The position numbers and the translations under genes are program-made. The notes beneath the pieces were generated by a model, which made no database searches, had not been told where the DNA came from, and saw nothing but the letters and a program-made list of their open reading frames with translations. Below are positions 46,619-58,742 of a stretch of DNA of 64,000 nucleotides, piece after piece. The stretch is from Adenophora triphylla var. japonica (taxonomy: Eukaryota > Streptophyta > Magnoliopsida > Asterales > Campanulaceae): NCBI GenBank assembly GCA_022495995.1, contig JAFEMH010000749.1:445001-509000 (forward strand), given 5' to 3'. Numbering within the stretch: position 1 is the first letter of the stretch; each line of letters starts with the position of its first letter.

Positions 46619-48145
46619 ATGGAGCCCGTGGACGAATTGGAAGAGGTAGTCATCAATCCTGACTACCCCAAGCAAAAAATCAAACTCGGGGGCCAGCTAT
46701 CCCCAGAAGAGAAGAAAGAAATCATCTCCCTCTTAAAAAACAGTCTAGACGTCTTTGCTTGGAGAGTTGAAGACATGAGGGGGATCAATGAAGAAGTAGC
46801 CCTCCACCGTCTGGAAGTTGATCCATTGGCAAAAACCATCTCGCAGACAAGGAGGATTTTTGCAAGGGACAAGGAGAAAGCTATCAAGGAAGAGGTGCAA
46901 AAGTTACTTAGCGCCGAAATCATCCGAGAAGTGAAATACCCCGTTTTGTTGGCCAACGTGGTAATGGTGAAAAAGTAAAATGGGAAGTGGCGAATGTGCA
47001 TAGATTTCACTGATCTTAACAAAGCCTACCCTAAAGACAGTTATCCTCTTCCCAAAATCGATAAGTTGGTTGACTTCATAGTTGGACACCAAACTCTCAG
47101 TTTCCTAGATGCCTATTCAGGCTATCACCAAATCAAAATGGCAGAAGAGGACATTGATAAGACGGCCTTCCAAACATCGGGGGGAAACTATTGTTATGTC
47201 ATGATGCCCTTTGGGCTTAAGAATGCGGGTGCTACGTACCAACGCATGGTGAATGAAGTATTTGGATCACAAATAGGTCGCAACATGGAGGCCTACATTG
47301 ATGACATGGTCATAAAGACCAAGGAGGAAAGTCACGCCCCTGACCTGGAGGAAACTATAAACAATCTCCGAGCTAACAACATGAAGCTAAACCCAAGTAA
47401 ATGTGTATTTGGGGTGACGGCAGGAAAGTTCCTTGGCTTCATGGTATCACAAAGGGGAATAGAGGCGAACCCTGAAAAAATTAAAGCCCTAATTGACATG
47501 AAGGAACCTACCAACATCAAGGAGGTTCAGAGATTGAATGGAAGAATAGCGACACTTGGAAGATTCATCGCCAAATTCGCCGAAAAATCACTGCCCTTCT
47601 TCAAGGTATTGAAGGGTACCAAGAGCTTCTCCTGGACTCCCGAATGCTCCGAGGCATTCCTCCGGTTGAAGGAGTACTTGGGTTCCCCTCCCTTGCTTAG
47701 CAATTCGATTACTGGGGAGATGTTGTATGTCTTCCTAGCCACCACAGATCATGCAATCGCAGCTGTTCTTGTGCGAAATGTTGAAGGAACGCAGAAACCA
47801 GTCTACTATGTCTCTAAGGCATTGTCAGACGTGGAAAGCGGATATTTGAATGTGGAAAAGATAGCGTACGCACTAGTTATTGCATCAAGAAAACTATGTG
47901 CCTACTTTTCTGCACATCCCATTACTGTACATACCAATGAACCATTGAAGAAAATTATGCATAAGTTGGATGGCTCTGGACGTCTCCTGAATTGGTCTAT
48001 CGCTCTTACTGATTTTGATATCACTTACCAACCAAGGAAGACCCTCCCCGGCACAAACCTCCGATTGACTTCATGGTCTAGATCAAGGCTCATGGGTGAA
48101 CACGTCCCCACCTCCCATAAGCAAAACACAACGGAGGAAGAATAG
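46619..48145 (+). pseudogene. Tat-B reverse transcriptase and RNase H
   Basis: One frame continues through a single TAA (46976-46978) placed between VVMVKK and NGKWRMCIDF. Motifs in order are CIDFTDLNKAYPKDSYPLP, FLDAYSGYHQI, MPFGLKNAGATYQ and YIDD at 47294-47305, then GFMVSQRGIEANPEKI and RLNGRIATLGRFI. The RNase H part has YYVSKALSDVESGYLNVEK. Apart from the one stop it is close to full length, so this pol is better preserved than that of Tat-A. It would copy element RNA to DNA. Confidence 0.92.
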
Positions 48146-48580
48146 TCTCCCATTGAACTCCCGTCCAACTGTTGGGTCTTGTACACGGATGGATCAGCTA
48201 CGAAGGAGAGAAGCGGAGCTGGAGTTGTACTAGCAAGTCTGGAAGGAGAATACACCATGCAAGACATCATCTGATTCAAGTTCCATGCCTCCAACAACCA
48301 AGCTGAATATGAGGCTCTGATATTTGGTATCGAGTTGGCTTCCTTCTATGGAGCAACTAAAGTAGCGGCATTCTGTGACTCCCAACTTGTTGTAAAACAA
48401 GTAAAGGGAGAGTATAACACCCAAAACCCCGTACTTACCAAGTATAGAGACCTGGTCCTAGATATGACAAAGAAGATGGAGTTCTTCGAGATCAAGCAAA
48501 TAGGCAGGAAAGATAATCAAATTGCGGACGTTCTATCTAAACTAGCGACTATGGATGTGTCTGAGTCCAACTCCAACCCA
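48146..48580 (+). pseudogene. Tat-B second (archaeal-type) RNase H
   Basis: WVLYTDGSATKERSGAGVVL, NNQAEYEALIFGIELA, AAFCDSQLVVKQVKGEY and KDNQIADVLSKLAT give the D-E-D-D pattern. A stop interrupts at about 48271 (before FKFHASNN) and another lies at the junction with the first RNase H (48143-48145). This domain places the element in Tat. Confidence 0.88.
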
Positions 48581-48973
48581 TATGTAGTTTTTGTTGAAGG
48601 ACCTGCATATGAAAGACTACAAGATGATCCTAGATGGAGAGGAGAGATGTTGGATCGATGACTACATAGAATACATCGAGAAGAGTCAACTCCCAGAAGA
48701 CGAAACACAAGATAAACTTATCAAGAAGAGGTCACCAAGGTTCGTTGTGATGAACGGAGTCCTCTACCGAAGATCTTTTACTAAGCCCCTGTTGAGGTGT
48801 GTCTATCCCAAGGAAATTGAGAATCTCTTGGCTGAAGTACATGAAGGCGTTTGCGACGGACACCCGGGGCCAGAACCTTAGCTGACAAGATCATCTCGCT
48901 AGGTTATTACTGGCCAAACCTGAGGGAGGACACGCAAGCCTATGTTAGAAAATGTGATAAGTGCTAGAGATAC

Positions 48974-51327
48974 TGTCACGACCCTAATCCTAGACACTAT
49001 TTTGGTCACGTGTTGGGCACGTGGGGGTGGGTTGCATTGCCTCTTATGTTAGGCATTCCATAATATTTATGTTTTTATGTGGTAGTTTTGATATTTTTGG
49101 ATGTTAATAAATTAATTTCAATTATATAATGTCTAAATGGAATAAATAGGAATTGTTGCAGTAAAGTTATAATATTTGAAATTTTAAATAAAAAGTTATA
49201 AAAGTTGTTGAGGAGCTTTAGTGTAAATGTAAACTTAAGGTGGTTGGCTGTAAGGATTCAAAACTTGGAGGAGCTTAGGTGTAAATTGTTTTATATAAAT
49301 CCTAAACTTTTCCCAGAAGCATCATTTTCCTCTCAGCTCTTTATCTTTCTTCTCTACATTCCCCGAACGTTCTATCAACCTAGGGTTACCTTCTAAAAAT
49401 TCATTTAAATTAACCGTTGATCCGTTCTTCGATCTGATTTCAAATAAACGCTCAGGAAGCTGAGTGGAACATTTCTAGCCGATCAAAATTTTTATTATTT
49501 TCGAAATATTTTGGTAAGTTATTATGATTTCTTTCAATACTTGTTCATTCCGTGTTTAATGATGATATTATGATGATATAAATGGTTCTTGGTAAATTTT
49601 GGTATTTGGTTTGGCTTTTGGAATGAATGAAAATTTGGTATTGAAGGAGGATAGTGAGTTATTGGCATGAGGGTTTGGGGTGGAAGTGATAAAGTTGATA
49701 TGGGGTGTTATATGGCTTTATGGGAACATTTTAAGTGATTGAAAATGGTATACTGATGTTAAGGTATAAGGAGATGAACCAAAAATGGCTTTTCTTTTCC
49801 TTAGCTGCTGATGTTTAGCATCAGTATGAAATTCTGGGCAAGGGCACGACTCGTGCCCTGGAGCACGAGTCGTTCCTCCCTTGGATCACTCGTGGTAACT
49901 AGTCGTGCTTAAGAATGCACTCGTGCTGGGGAAGGGCACGAGTCGTGCCCAGTTCTGTTCACAGTGTATCATTTTCCAATCAATTAAACCCTAAGCTACT
50001 TAATATAATTTTAACTCCTCTTTAACTCTAATCCTAGTACAACATTAGAGCTTTACAAGGAAGTATTAACTTGTCCAAAATAATATAGGGAAGGTCTTTA
50101 AATATGGTCTTGAAAATGGTTGAAAGTCATTATGAAATCTTAGCCAAAGTTGATAAAACTTGGTAAATAATTCTTGAACCTTTATAGAAGGTACTCAATG
50201 TTATGTCATGAATATGTAGGGCTTACTTGTGTACATTGTGCCTATACGTGGTTACATATTCATGGTTGTTGGTTCAAATGGTGTATAAAACATGTGTTGC
50301 ACTATTTCATTGGGTTGAATATGAGTATTAATACCATGTTGGATTGATGTTATTCAATAGTGTTTAAAAATGTAAGTTGCACTATTGTGATGATTTTAAC
50401 ATGAGTAATCTTACCATGTTATGTATTGATATCCAAAGTGTGAATTTATTTTCAAGTATCTAGTATGTGCTTGAATGTGGTTATATCTGCTGATGAGTAG
50501 GGGTATAATGGAATGAGATCAATTATGAGAAATTGTTCTATAAGGTGATCAGATTACATTATACATGTGGTTGTCCCCTTCTGTGGCCACATACTGGGGT
50601 AAATGCTTCTGTATCGAGCCAAAAGCCTTACAGATAGCTGTGATCTTATATGGTTCTCTGAAATAGGAGTCTTATAAAATGTGGATATGCTTAAGCAGTT
50701 CAAAAATGAGTGAAGTTTTACTCCCGACGTTGTACGACTTATTGTTCAGACGGGAAAGGTAAAACGTAATGTGTTTACCGTTTTACCACTGTGTTGTGAG
50801 CAACATGTTTATGTGTTGCATCTTATATGGAATATTGTTGCATTCATAATAACTTATTGAGATTTATTCTCACCCCTTCTCCCTTTACTGTTTTAGATCC
50901 TGCTGAGACAGGTGGACCAGACCGGTGAGTTCGGGAAGGAGTTTGGACAGCGTACTTTTTGGGTTGTCAGGGTATGTATATGGTTTGGGAGTTGGGAGTA
51001 GTTGTGGATGTTATTCTTTTGGGGAGATTGTATTCAGAACAATTATAAAACATTTTCAGTTGTGTTTATGTTGTAACTAAATATGGAGTTGGTTATCTTT
51101 CAAAGCTGGCTTTTGTAAACCTTTACATTCGTAGTTGTTTGTAATTAAAACAGGTTATGTCTTTTCAAAGATGGTTTATATATCACCTCCAAGTGGAGAT
51201 GTTAATGTTGGTTTGTTAAAGTTTATTTTTACTTTTCAAGTTAAACAAAAGTGTTTTATTTAAAGGGAGGTGGTTTGGACTCTCCAACTCGGGGCACGAG
51301 GCAAGGTACCAGGTCGGGGTGCCCACA
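48974..51327 (+). mobile_element. solo LTR (2354 bp) inserted in Tat-B integrase
   Basis: The insert begins TGTCACGACC and ends GGGGTGCCCACA, that is TG...CA, and is flanked by GATAC at 48969-48973 and 51328-51332. It has no gag or pol, no primer site and no internal repeat of its ends, so it is best read as a solo LTR left by recombination. The TGTCACGACC start and long size resemble chromovirus (Tekay-type) LTRs. It carries a TATA box (49293) and two copies of a GC-rich palindrome at 49842-49858 and 49934-49950. Confidence 0.88.
49293..49300 (+). promoter_or_regulatory. TATA box in the solo LTR
   Basis: TATATAAA lies about 320 bp into the LTR in sense orientation, followed by CT-rich sequence like a transcript leader. 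Confidence 0.5.
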
Positions 51328-52241
51328 GATACTCCGACATTCCTAGACTCCCAGCGGTTGAGCAAACACTTGTAATACCTACATGGCCATTTGATATGTG
51401 GGGGATCGACATTATCGGGCCCTTCCCTCCCGCCCGAGGCAATTGCAAGTATGTGATAGTAGCAGTCGACTACTTCTCCAAATGGATAGAAGCGAAAGCA
51501 TTGGACAAGATAACGGAAGAGAACGCAATCAACTTCGTCCATGACCACATCTGGTGTCGTTTTGGGCTCCCACACATGATTATTTCGGATCATGGACTCC
51601 AATTCTCTACGGCATTCACAACAGAGTTGAACAGAGTAAGAGTTCGTCACACCAAGTCATCAGTAAGTAGACCTCAAGGCAACGGTCAAGCGGAGGCTGC
51701 TAACAAATTGGTCCTAACAGCCTTGACTAAAAACCTTGAAGGACGCGAGGGCAGATGGTTGGATGAACTTCCCCTAGCCTTATGGGCTATTCGCACAACC
51801 ACCTGGGGGCCAACCAGGGAAACCCCATTCGCACTAACCTTCGGTTCTGAGGCTATGGCACCAGCTGAAATGGCTATCCCTACTGTGAGAAATTCCCATT
51901 ATGATGAGCAAGTCAACAAGGTCAATTGGCTCCTAGACCTAGACCTGATAGATGAGAAACGACTAGCATCACAGATGAGGATAGTAAATTACAAGCAAAG
52001 GACCAAGGCATACCATGACAAGAAGGTCAACAGAAAAGTATTCCAAGTAGGCGATTGGGTACTTAAAAAGATTGAAGCAACCGGTCGGAAGGCAGAACAA
52101 AATAAACTCTCCCCAAATTGGGAAGGTCCCTACATCATAACTCAAGTCATTCGAGAAGGGACCTACAGATTAAAGACTAAGGAGGAGAAAGAGCTCAAGC
52201 ATCCGTGGCATTCCGACAATCTTCGAAAATACTATCATTAG

Positions 52242-53039
52242 TGTTAGTTATTTCATGTAATAGATTAGTTTTTTAGTTATTAGTCTTTTAGCTTTCCAGT
52301 ATGCTAGGATTGCAGTTCAATGTAATCAGTTTTAGTTTATGGAATTTACCTCTTCAACACGCAAGGCAACTACCAACTATTGACACAACATTGGAAGACG
52401 AGGATCCTATCCTTGACTCTTCAAAAACAATGCCAAACGTCTAGCCTACCTTGGCACAAACGACTAACAGGCAAGACCATCCGAAACCTATGTACGAGTC
52501 ATCTTCCTCGGTATAGGGCGATGAAATAGAAGAAAAAACCCAACAGTCAAGACCGAGGACCCCTCCTCGGCCTGATGACTTACCTCACGTCAAGACAAGC
52601 AAACACCTCCTCATAAAACGACTACAGGCATTCCACGTCTGAAACCTATGTACGAGTCATCTTTCTCGGCATAAGGAGACGAAAAAGAAGAAAATACCCC
52701 AACAGTCAAGACCGAGGAACCACCCTCGGCCTGATGACTTGAGGTTAAGCAGTCAAGACCGAGGAACCCTACCTCGGCCTAATGACTTGATAGGCAAAAT
52801 TGCCACAACCCTTGAGGGAGCCAACCTCCTCGTCTTATACAAAAGAGTGGAGTACGAGAAACCTTCCTCGGCTCCCCCCTAAAAGCAGACTTGTACTTGT
52901 GCAAGGCCCACAAACAAGCATTCAAACAGTTCATAATATCTATACGACATGAATTGGAAGGAAAAGACATTTCATTAATCATCAAAATAAATATTTACAA
53001 GGTCCTACCCTATTACATAATGAAAAAGAAAAAAACTTC
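52242..53039. repeat. Tat-B non-coding spacer with repeated CCGAGGA..CCTCGGCC motif
   Basis: AACAGTCAAGACCGAGGA and CCTCGGCCTGATGACTT recur at about 52543, 52698 and 52749. CCGAGG and CCTCGG in each copy are complementary and can form small hairpins. The segment lies between integrase and the end of the antisense gene. Confidence 0.7.
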
Positions 53040-55991
53040 CTAAGGCTTCTTCTTCTGTGGGATCTCCCCAAAGAAAGCCATGTCCTCGGCACTGGCATTC
53101 AGCTCAGATACGAGGTCCGTAGTAATGGTGGCTTGCTCGGTTTGAACATTAGTTTGAGCCTTGTTATTGGGCTCCTCAGCAGCACCTACCTCGACCTCCG
53201 CCTCCATCTCGTCCTCATCCTCAATTTTCTCTATTAAAGGGTTGATATTATCTGGATTGATGGACGGAGGAATCCAAGCTTCTTTGCTAGCCCTAGCATC
53301 CATCCGGGCCATCACCCCCAAGTTATACTCAGAATAAGGAACGACGTAGTGAAGAGCCCTAGCTGCTTCATCATACGCGTCCTGGCAGATCATTCGAGCA
53401 ATGGCATTCAGATCCAGCCCATGAGAGGGGTCCCATAAGACGACGTGCCAAACGGAGATAGCCGTCTTGAAACATGGTGGCCGTCTTGTCATTCACGACA
53501 TCTTTGAAGGCCTGGCTGCCTTAAAACGAGCAACAGCCTCCTCTTCCTTAGAGGGAATGGCGGCCTCCAGGTCTCGGTATTTGGCTTCGGCCACCTCGTC
53601 CCTCTTCAGCACCTCGGCCTTGAGCCCATTTCAGCACTTTTTAGCCGGAGGGCTTCCTCGGCTTTCAACTTGGCCTCCTCGGCCTACTTCACCTCTTCCC
53701 CAGCCTTCTTCGCCACCTCCTCGGCCTTAGCTGCCTTCTCGGCCTCAAGCTCAGCGTCCTTGGCCTTTAACAGCTCGACGGTTGCATCAGTCTCAGACTC
53801 TCCCTTCCTCAGGCCGGCCTTAAGCTCGGCCATTTGCTTGTCCATATTCTTATAAAGAACATTCTCATAGGTCGAGACGGTGGGAAGCTGCAATATTAAT
53901 AAAGGACAGAAATTATACAAGTACAAAGTTCAAGAAGCAAAGAGGACGAGATAGTCACCTCGGAGATCAACAACCCTTTCCGGCTGAGTAAGTTTTCCTT
54001 GCTAGGCTTGTCTCGGACCAGCTTCTCATAAGCCTCCTCGTCCAGGGCCCTTTGAGCGCCCTCCCTAGTAAGTAAAGGGAGACCCTTCAAGGGTTGAGGC
54101 GTAACGGTGAACCGCCGAGCAAGCTCCTCGGTATCAGCATAAGATTTGATGGTTTGAATGGATAGGGCCGGAGGAGTTGAGACGTCGGCAACCCGTTTAG
54201 CAGGGGGCTCCTCGACAGAACCAGATTGAGGCCTCTTTTGGCCCGAGTGCCTTTGCACGAGACTCGTCTCCTCGGCAGACAGGATATCAGCTTCCACCTC
54301 GGTCATAGCAGTGGCAATCTGGGGGCTATGCCCCTCAGTTGTTTGTTGTATATCTCTGCTTCCCGAGGCCTCCTCCTCGACATCGATAGCCTCCCCTATT
54401 AGCTTGACGGGCAAAGGGACATCACCCTTTGCAGCAAGGAGGAGTTGACGAGTAGTTGCCTCGTTCTTCCTCTGAGAAAGGGTCGAGGTCTTAGCCAATC
54501 GCCTCCTCATCTTGATGAGCTCCTTGGGGTCGACTCCTTCATCTGAGGCCATCTCGACTTCTTGTTCAGGTGTTAGATCTGAAAATACGAAGAAGAGATA
54601 GTTATAACAGCGATAAAATGAACATTAATTCACAAGTATCACAAACGAGGAAAGAGTAATTACATCCTACGACGCCTTCCTCTCTAAGGCATTGATCCAG
54701 GGGGTCAAGTTTGCAACGAGCACAGTCAGCATGAAAGACCAGACCGGGATGGACCTTCCAGTCGTTAAACCTCCTTCCCCTATGGACGGGGACGAGAGGA
54801 ACCACGCCGTCCCTCGATCCCGACATCAACCCAGCATGAACATAATATCGATCATCGACTTCCAATGCCGACCACTCAAGCAAGCCTACCTTGGCAAAAT
54901 CAGTAAGCTGATTGATCAAGTCTGAGGTCCATTCAGCTCGGGTCACTTTCTTGGGGACAGCAGGCTCATCAGTAGGAGAGGGGAACTCCCATCCTTGCCG
55001 GCTCTCTACCCTAATAGCATGGTTCTCCCAACCTGACACCTTGCTAGACATAGGGAGGATGATCTTTGGTTTATTGGAGTCACTCCTTATCACTATCAAT
55101 CTGGTATCTTTGGTGTAGCTGATGTTGAAGAAATGGTGGAAGGCAGCTTGGGTAGGCTCAAAACCTAGACTACGGTATAAAACAACAAAGCTTACGAGGA
55201 CCCTAGTCCCGTTGGCTCCCAGCATTGCCGGGACGGCTCTCATATCTCTTAAGAACTCATTGATGAAAGGATCTAAAGGGAGACGAAGTCCCCGTTGAAA
55301 TTGCTTAAATTAGAAATGTACGTGGCTATCATTATAATAAAACCCGTCTTTCTCTCCCTCGGTCTTAAAAGTGGGACGGTCGACGTAAGTTAATCTGTAC
55401 TTATTCCTGTCTACTCCATACTTGGAGTATAACGCCTCCAACATGGGATCCCCGGCCCTGACTGGCTTAGCTCTGGGGGTAGCTCTACCTCGGCCACCTA
55501 TCCCTCTACCTGCTCTCCTTCGACGAAGGCATCTACGATTTGGGTGGACGTGGAGGCTTCACTCCCTCTTCCCGTCATATCTGCAAAAGGCCGAAGAACA
55601 AGAATTAGTTAAATCGTTCAAGGCTAATGTCAAGACGGGGAAGAGGAATGCCCCTCCTCGTCGTTTACAATAAGGCCAAGGAGGGAGCCTTACCACTCAA
55701 ACGAAGACGATCAAGGTGATCTGAAGCCGGGTAAAAAAAATTGATGTGCTCAATCATCTTGGCTTTACTCTCAAACAACACTATACTGAGGGACAACGAG
55801 TCGACTCTGTCTATCCTCGTCTTGTCCGGATACTGGATGTACATCCTCGTACATCCATACCTCGTCAACATGTCTCTTATCTCCGCCAAGTTCACCAGCA
55901 ACCATGGTCCTCTCTCTCCCCGGTAAACCCTCAGGTTGCCCTTGTGATACCCGTAACGGAATCGAGGGGTATGGTCCCAAGAACGTGCCAT
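53040..55991 (-). pseudogene. Tat-B antisense gene, four exons, 'putative gypsy type transposon'-like with coiled coil
   Basis: Reading on the minus strand: exon 1 55991-55694 (MARSWDHTPRFRYGYHKG...), intron 55693-55581; exon 2 55580-54664, intron 54663-54579; exon 3 54578-53959, intron 53958-53888; exon 4 from 53887 to about 53040. All introns are GT-AG, short (113, 85 and 71 bp) and phase-compatible. Exon 2 has LRLPLDPFINEFLRDM and PAMLGANGTRVLVSFVVLYR, like the Pfam 'putative gypsy type transposon' domain. Exon 3 is acidic with PPAKR. Exon 4 is an Ala/Glu/Lys coiled coil (AELEAEKAAKAEEVAKKAGE) and ends in EIPQKKKP. A stop and frame change in exon 2 and a frame change in exon 4 make it non-functional. 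Function is unknown. Confidence 0.75.
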
Positions 55992-56561
55992 TTCTAAACG
56001 AAGGATTCAAGAAAATCAAAGAACAAGCTTCAAGGGCTCAACAATGGCGGGTTCGAAAATCAAAACCCAACCAAAACCCTAGAAAACGTGGTGAAATTGC
56101 AAAATCGAAGATGAAAATCATAAAGGGAGAAGAAATATACCTGATTTTGTGAAGATGAACTAAATTGAACGGTAAGTCGAGCTTGTTGACGAAACTGGGC
56201 AACTGGAAAACTCAAGAACCCGAAGAACACGAAGAGGTTTTCAAACTTGTTTTTCGCTCCCAAATACTCAACAATGGTAAAAAGATAAATTGATATCAAG
56301 GAGTTGTTTTTATACTCAATCAGACAGGTTAAACCCGAAAACAAAATGGGTCAATGAGTATGGCGCCCCCAACATTAAATGCATTTTGTGATTTCCAAGA
56401 CGTGTGTCAGAACATCGTGGGGCACACCTCAGCCTCATCATTGTACCAGCAAACCGATGGGTAATGGAACGACGCAAATAACAAAGCGACATTGACACGT
56501 GGCAACTTGTTCGTATTCTCATAGCCGAGGACGAGATCACTTTCTCCTCATCATAGCCGAG

Positions 56562-56580
56562 CTAGAAAGGTGGGGGCCAC
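56562..56580 (+). other. polypurine tract region of Tat-B
   Basis: AGAAAGGTGGGGGCCAC lies directly before the right LTR start at 56581. A purine run here primes plus-strand synthesis in LTR retrotransposons. Confidence 0.7.
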
Positions 56581-57901
56581 TGAACAGTATAAACCGAGAT
56601 ACGAACATGGGTTTGTCAGGGTCAGGCCCAAGTAGATTGGGCTATAAACATAATCCATCAAATATCAAGTTACGAGGTAAGACATGGGCTTCCTCGTTAT
56701 TCTATCTCGGCATCAACAAAGCCGACCAAATCCCAACAAGCAAGCATAAATGAAGCCCAACTCAAAGGGCCGAGGAGACCTCCCTCGTAGGCCGAGACCA
56801 TCTCCCTTGAGGACGAGGTGCCTCCCTCGGCCTTAATGTTGACACGACGGGCACCACTTATTTCTTATTCCTTCCCCGGCTCATCATGGACTGAGATGGC
56901 CATGTATGACGAGGAGAGGAATATTTGCATCTCGACATACTAGCATATGACGAGGAAAGGAATTCCTGCATCTCGGCTTTCCGGCAAAGCAGTCCTTGCA
57001 ATCATATTCCAACAAGAACTAAGCAATTATAATCTAATCAGGATTGTAACCTCCTGTACCAATTCAAGTCAAACAAGGACTCACTAACAGATATAATCCT
57101 CCTAGGATTATATCTTATATTTTTACAGTCCAAGTTCAACATGGATTCTATCAATCCATCCCTACAAATACAGGCCATTATTTCCTTATTCTGGTAGGTT
57201 AATTCTTTGACTCGAAACTCTGTCAAATTATTTTCTCTCTACAAACAGTGAACTTACTCTCACGCAGGAGGGCCTTCGCCGGTGAAGCCCCGACTAAAAC
57301 CGAAATGTACGGTTTCTTTTTAAGTAGAAACCGAACTTTTCGGTACGGTACGATTTTTCTATTTGACTACCGATATAAAAAATCGAACCATACCGATTAT
57401 ACTAAAACAATGTTGTTTTACTAGTATTTTTGGATGTTTATATACTAATTTATATGCATTTCACATTTAATCACATATTTCACTTACTTATCTAATTATG
57501 CACACTAAAATAAAATATTCATTACTTGATAAAGTGGTTAATTAATAATTCATTAATTAATTAACATGTTTTTACATGTCTTTATTTCTCAACTCTTTAT
57601 AAGTTCATGATTTTGTTTTATTATTTTTTTTTTTAAGTAGGCAATGTTGGAAAAGCATAAAAAAGATGAAAAAAATATAACAATTGTAACGCCTTTAAAA
57701 ACCGAAAAAAACCCGAACCGATTTACAACCGAAACCAAAAACCGAAACACCGAACCGAATGAAAATCGAACTCAAACGGTTTTGATATTCAATAAACCGA
57801 AAGTATTCGGTATGATATCGGTTTTATCTCAAAATCGAACCGAACCGTACCGCGCACACCCCTAATTTGGGCTGATTCGACTTTTTGGTTTGAATCATTC
57901 A
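56581..57901 (+). repeat. Tat-B right LTR, interrupted
   Basis: 56581-57295 matches the left LTR up to CCCCGACT; the match resumes at 57865 (ATTTGGGCTGATTCGAC) and ends GAATCATTCA at 57901. A foreign segment replaces 63 bp present in the left LTR (43567-43629). Confidence 0.85.
57296..57864. mobile_element. truncated hAT-like element in Tat-B right LTR
   Basis: The right end reads CGGTACCG-like sequence then CACCCCTA, a hAT-type terminus. Both sides are rich in AACCGAA/TTCGGT strings that pair across the element. The left terminus TAGGGGTG is missing and there is no 8-bp duplication, so insertion was followed by a deletion on the left. Confidence 0.65.
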
Positions 57902-57906
57902 TTTTG

Positions 57907-58742
57907 GTATATATCATTTTCAACCATTCGATAAACTCAAACCTTTGCAGCTCTTAGTATTAGAAATGCCTCAACAAACACACACACTAATAAACCTAAA
58001 GTACTTTCATCAACTTCTGCTAACACAAAACAAACTATCAAAACTTTGATAAATTCCAGCTTTTATAAACCAAACAATGCCTCAACCGTTTCAGCGACCA
58101 TAAATTAAGCCAGAGAAAGGAACATCGGCATCTTACATCGACATTCTGAACCATCATACATAGCTCAAGATCCGGCTTTAACAATCAAAGTTTTTTTTTT
58201 GTTTTTCTTTTTAGTTTTAGCCATCATACTATACTATAGATACACAATCACTATTCCCAAAAATAGAGATTTTAGTACATATTTTTTGCAATTTTAACCA
58301 TCCTACTTAAAGTTTTCTTGGGCATAATGAGTGCGAATATGATGTACATTGGTTAAAACTGCTAAATATTATTGGATGATTAAAACCGGAGCTTAAGCAA
58401 AAGTACGATAGGTTCAGATAGGTTCAAAATGTTGATGTGCAACATAGAAAAAAGTTCCGCTTCATGATCCCACCAGTATTTTATTCCACCACTGCACAAA
58501 TAACAACTCACCTCTTTCACGCAACAAAACCAACAACCAAAGACTATAGAACCAAACTCTGTTCCAAAGTTGCATACAAAATTACCGCATTGCAGCAGCA
58601 GTAACAATCATTTGCAACAACAGCTCAAAAAGATTTGGCCGGCCTTTCTTCTCGTGAATTACATGTTTTGGCCATATTTGATAGGCTAAACAGCGATCGA
58701 CATCTAGGTATTGATGAAATGTATAAGTCGAAAAGATGATAC
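57907..58742. other. no gene recognised; 3' flank of MIC60
   Basis: AT-rich sequence downstream of the MIC60 stop on the minus strand, expected to hold its 3' UTR and polyadenylation region. No element end is visible. Confidence 0.5.

Larger units (their letters stand above)
48581..52241 (+). pseudogene. Tat-B integrase, split by a solo LTR
   Basis: The N-terminal part (48591-48973) has VHEGVCDGH and ENVIS.RDT-type frames around a broken zinc-binding region, and reaches KC, stop, RY at 48960-48972. The catalytic part resumes at 51333 (SDIPRLP) and is open to 52241: WGIDIIGPFPPA, ISDHGLQF and NGQAEAANK supply D, D and E. I count 34 residues between the last two, as in Tat-A. It ends DNLRKYYH. 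Removing the insert and one target copy restores the frame exactly across the junction. Confidence 0.9.
42848..57906 (+). mobile_element. Ty3/Gypsy retrotransposon, Tat lineage ('Tat-B'), with nested insertions
   Basis: The element runs from 42853 to 57901 with target duplication TTTTG at 42848-42852 and 57902-57906. The order is LTR, primer binding site, gag, protease, reverse transcriptase, RNase H, second RNase H, integrase, a long antisense gene, purine tract, LTR. Its LTRs, primer site and antisense gene differ from Tat-A, so it is another family. A solo LTR splits the integrase and a hAT remnant sits in the right LTR. All gag-pol domains carry stops or frame changes. Confidence 0.92.
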
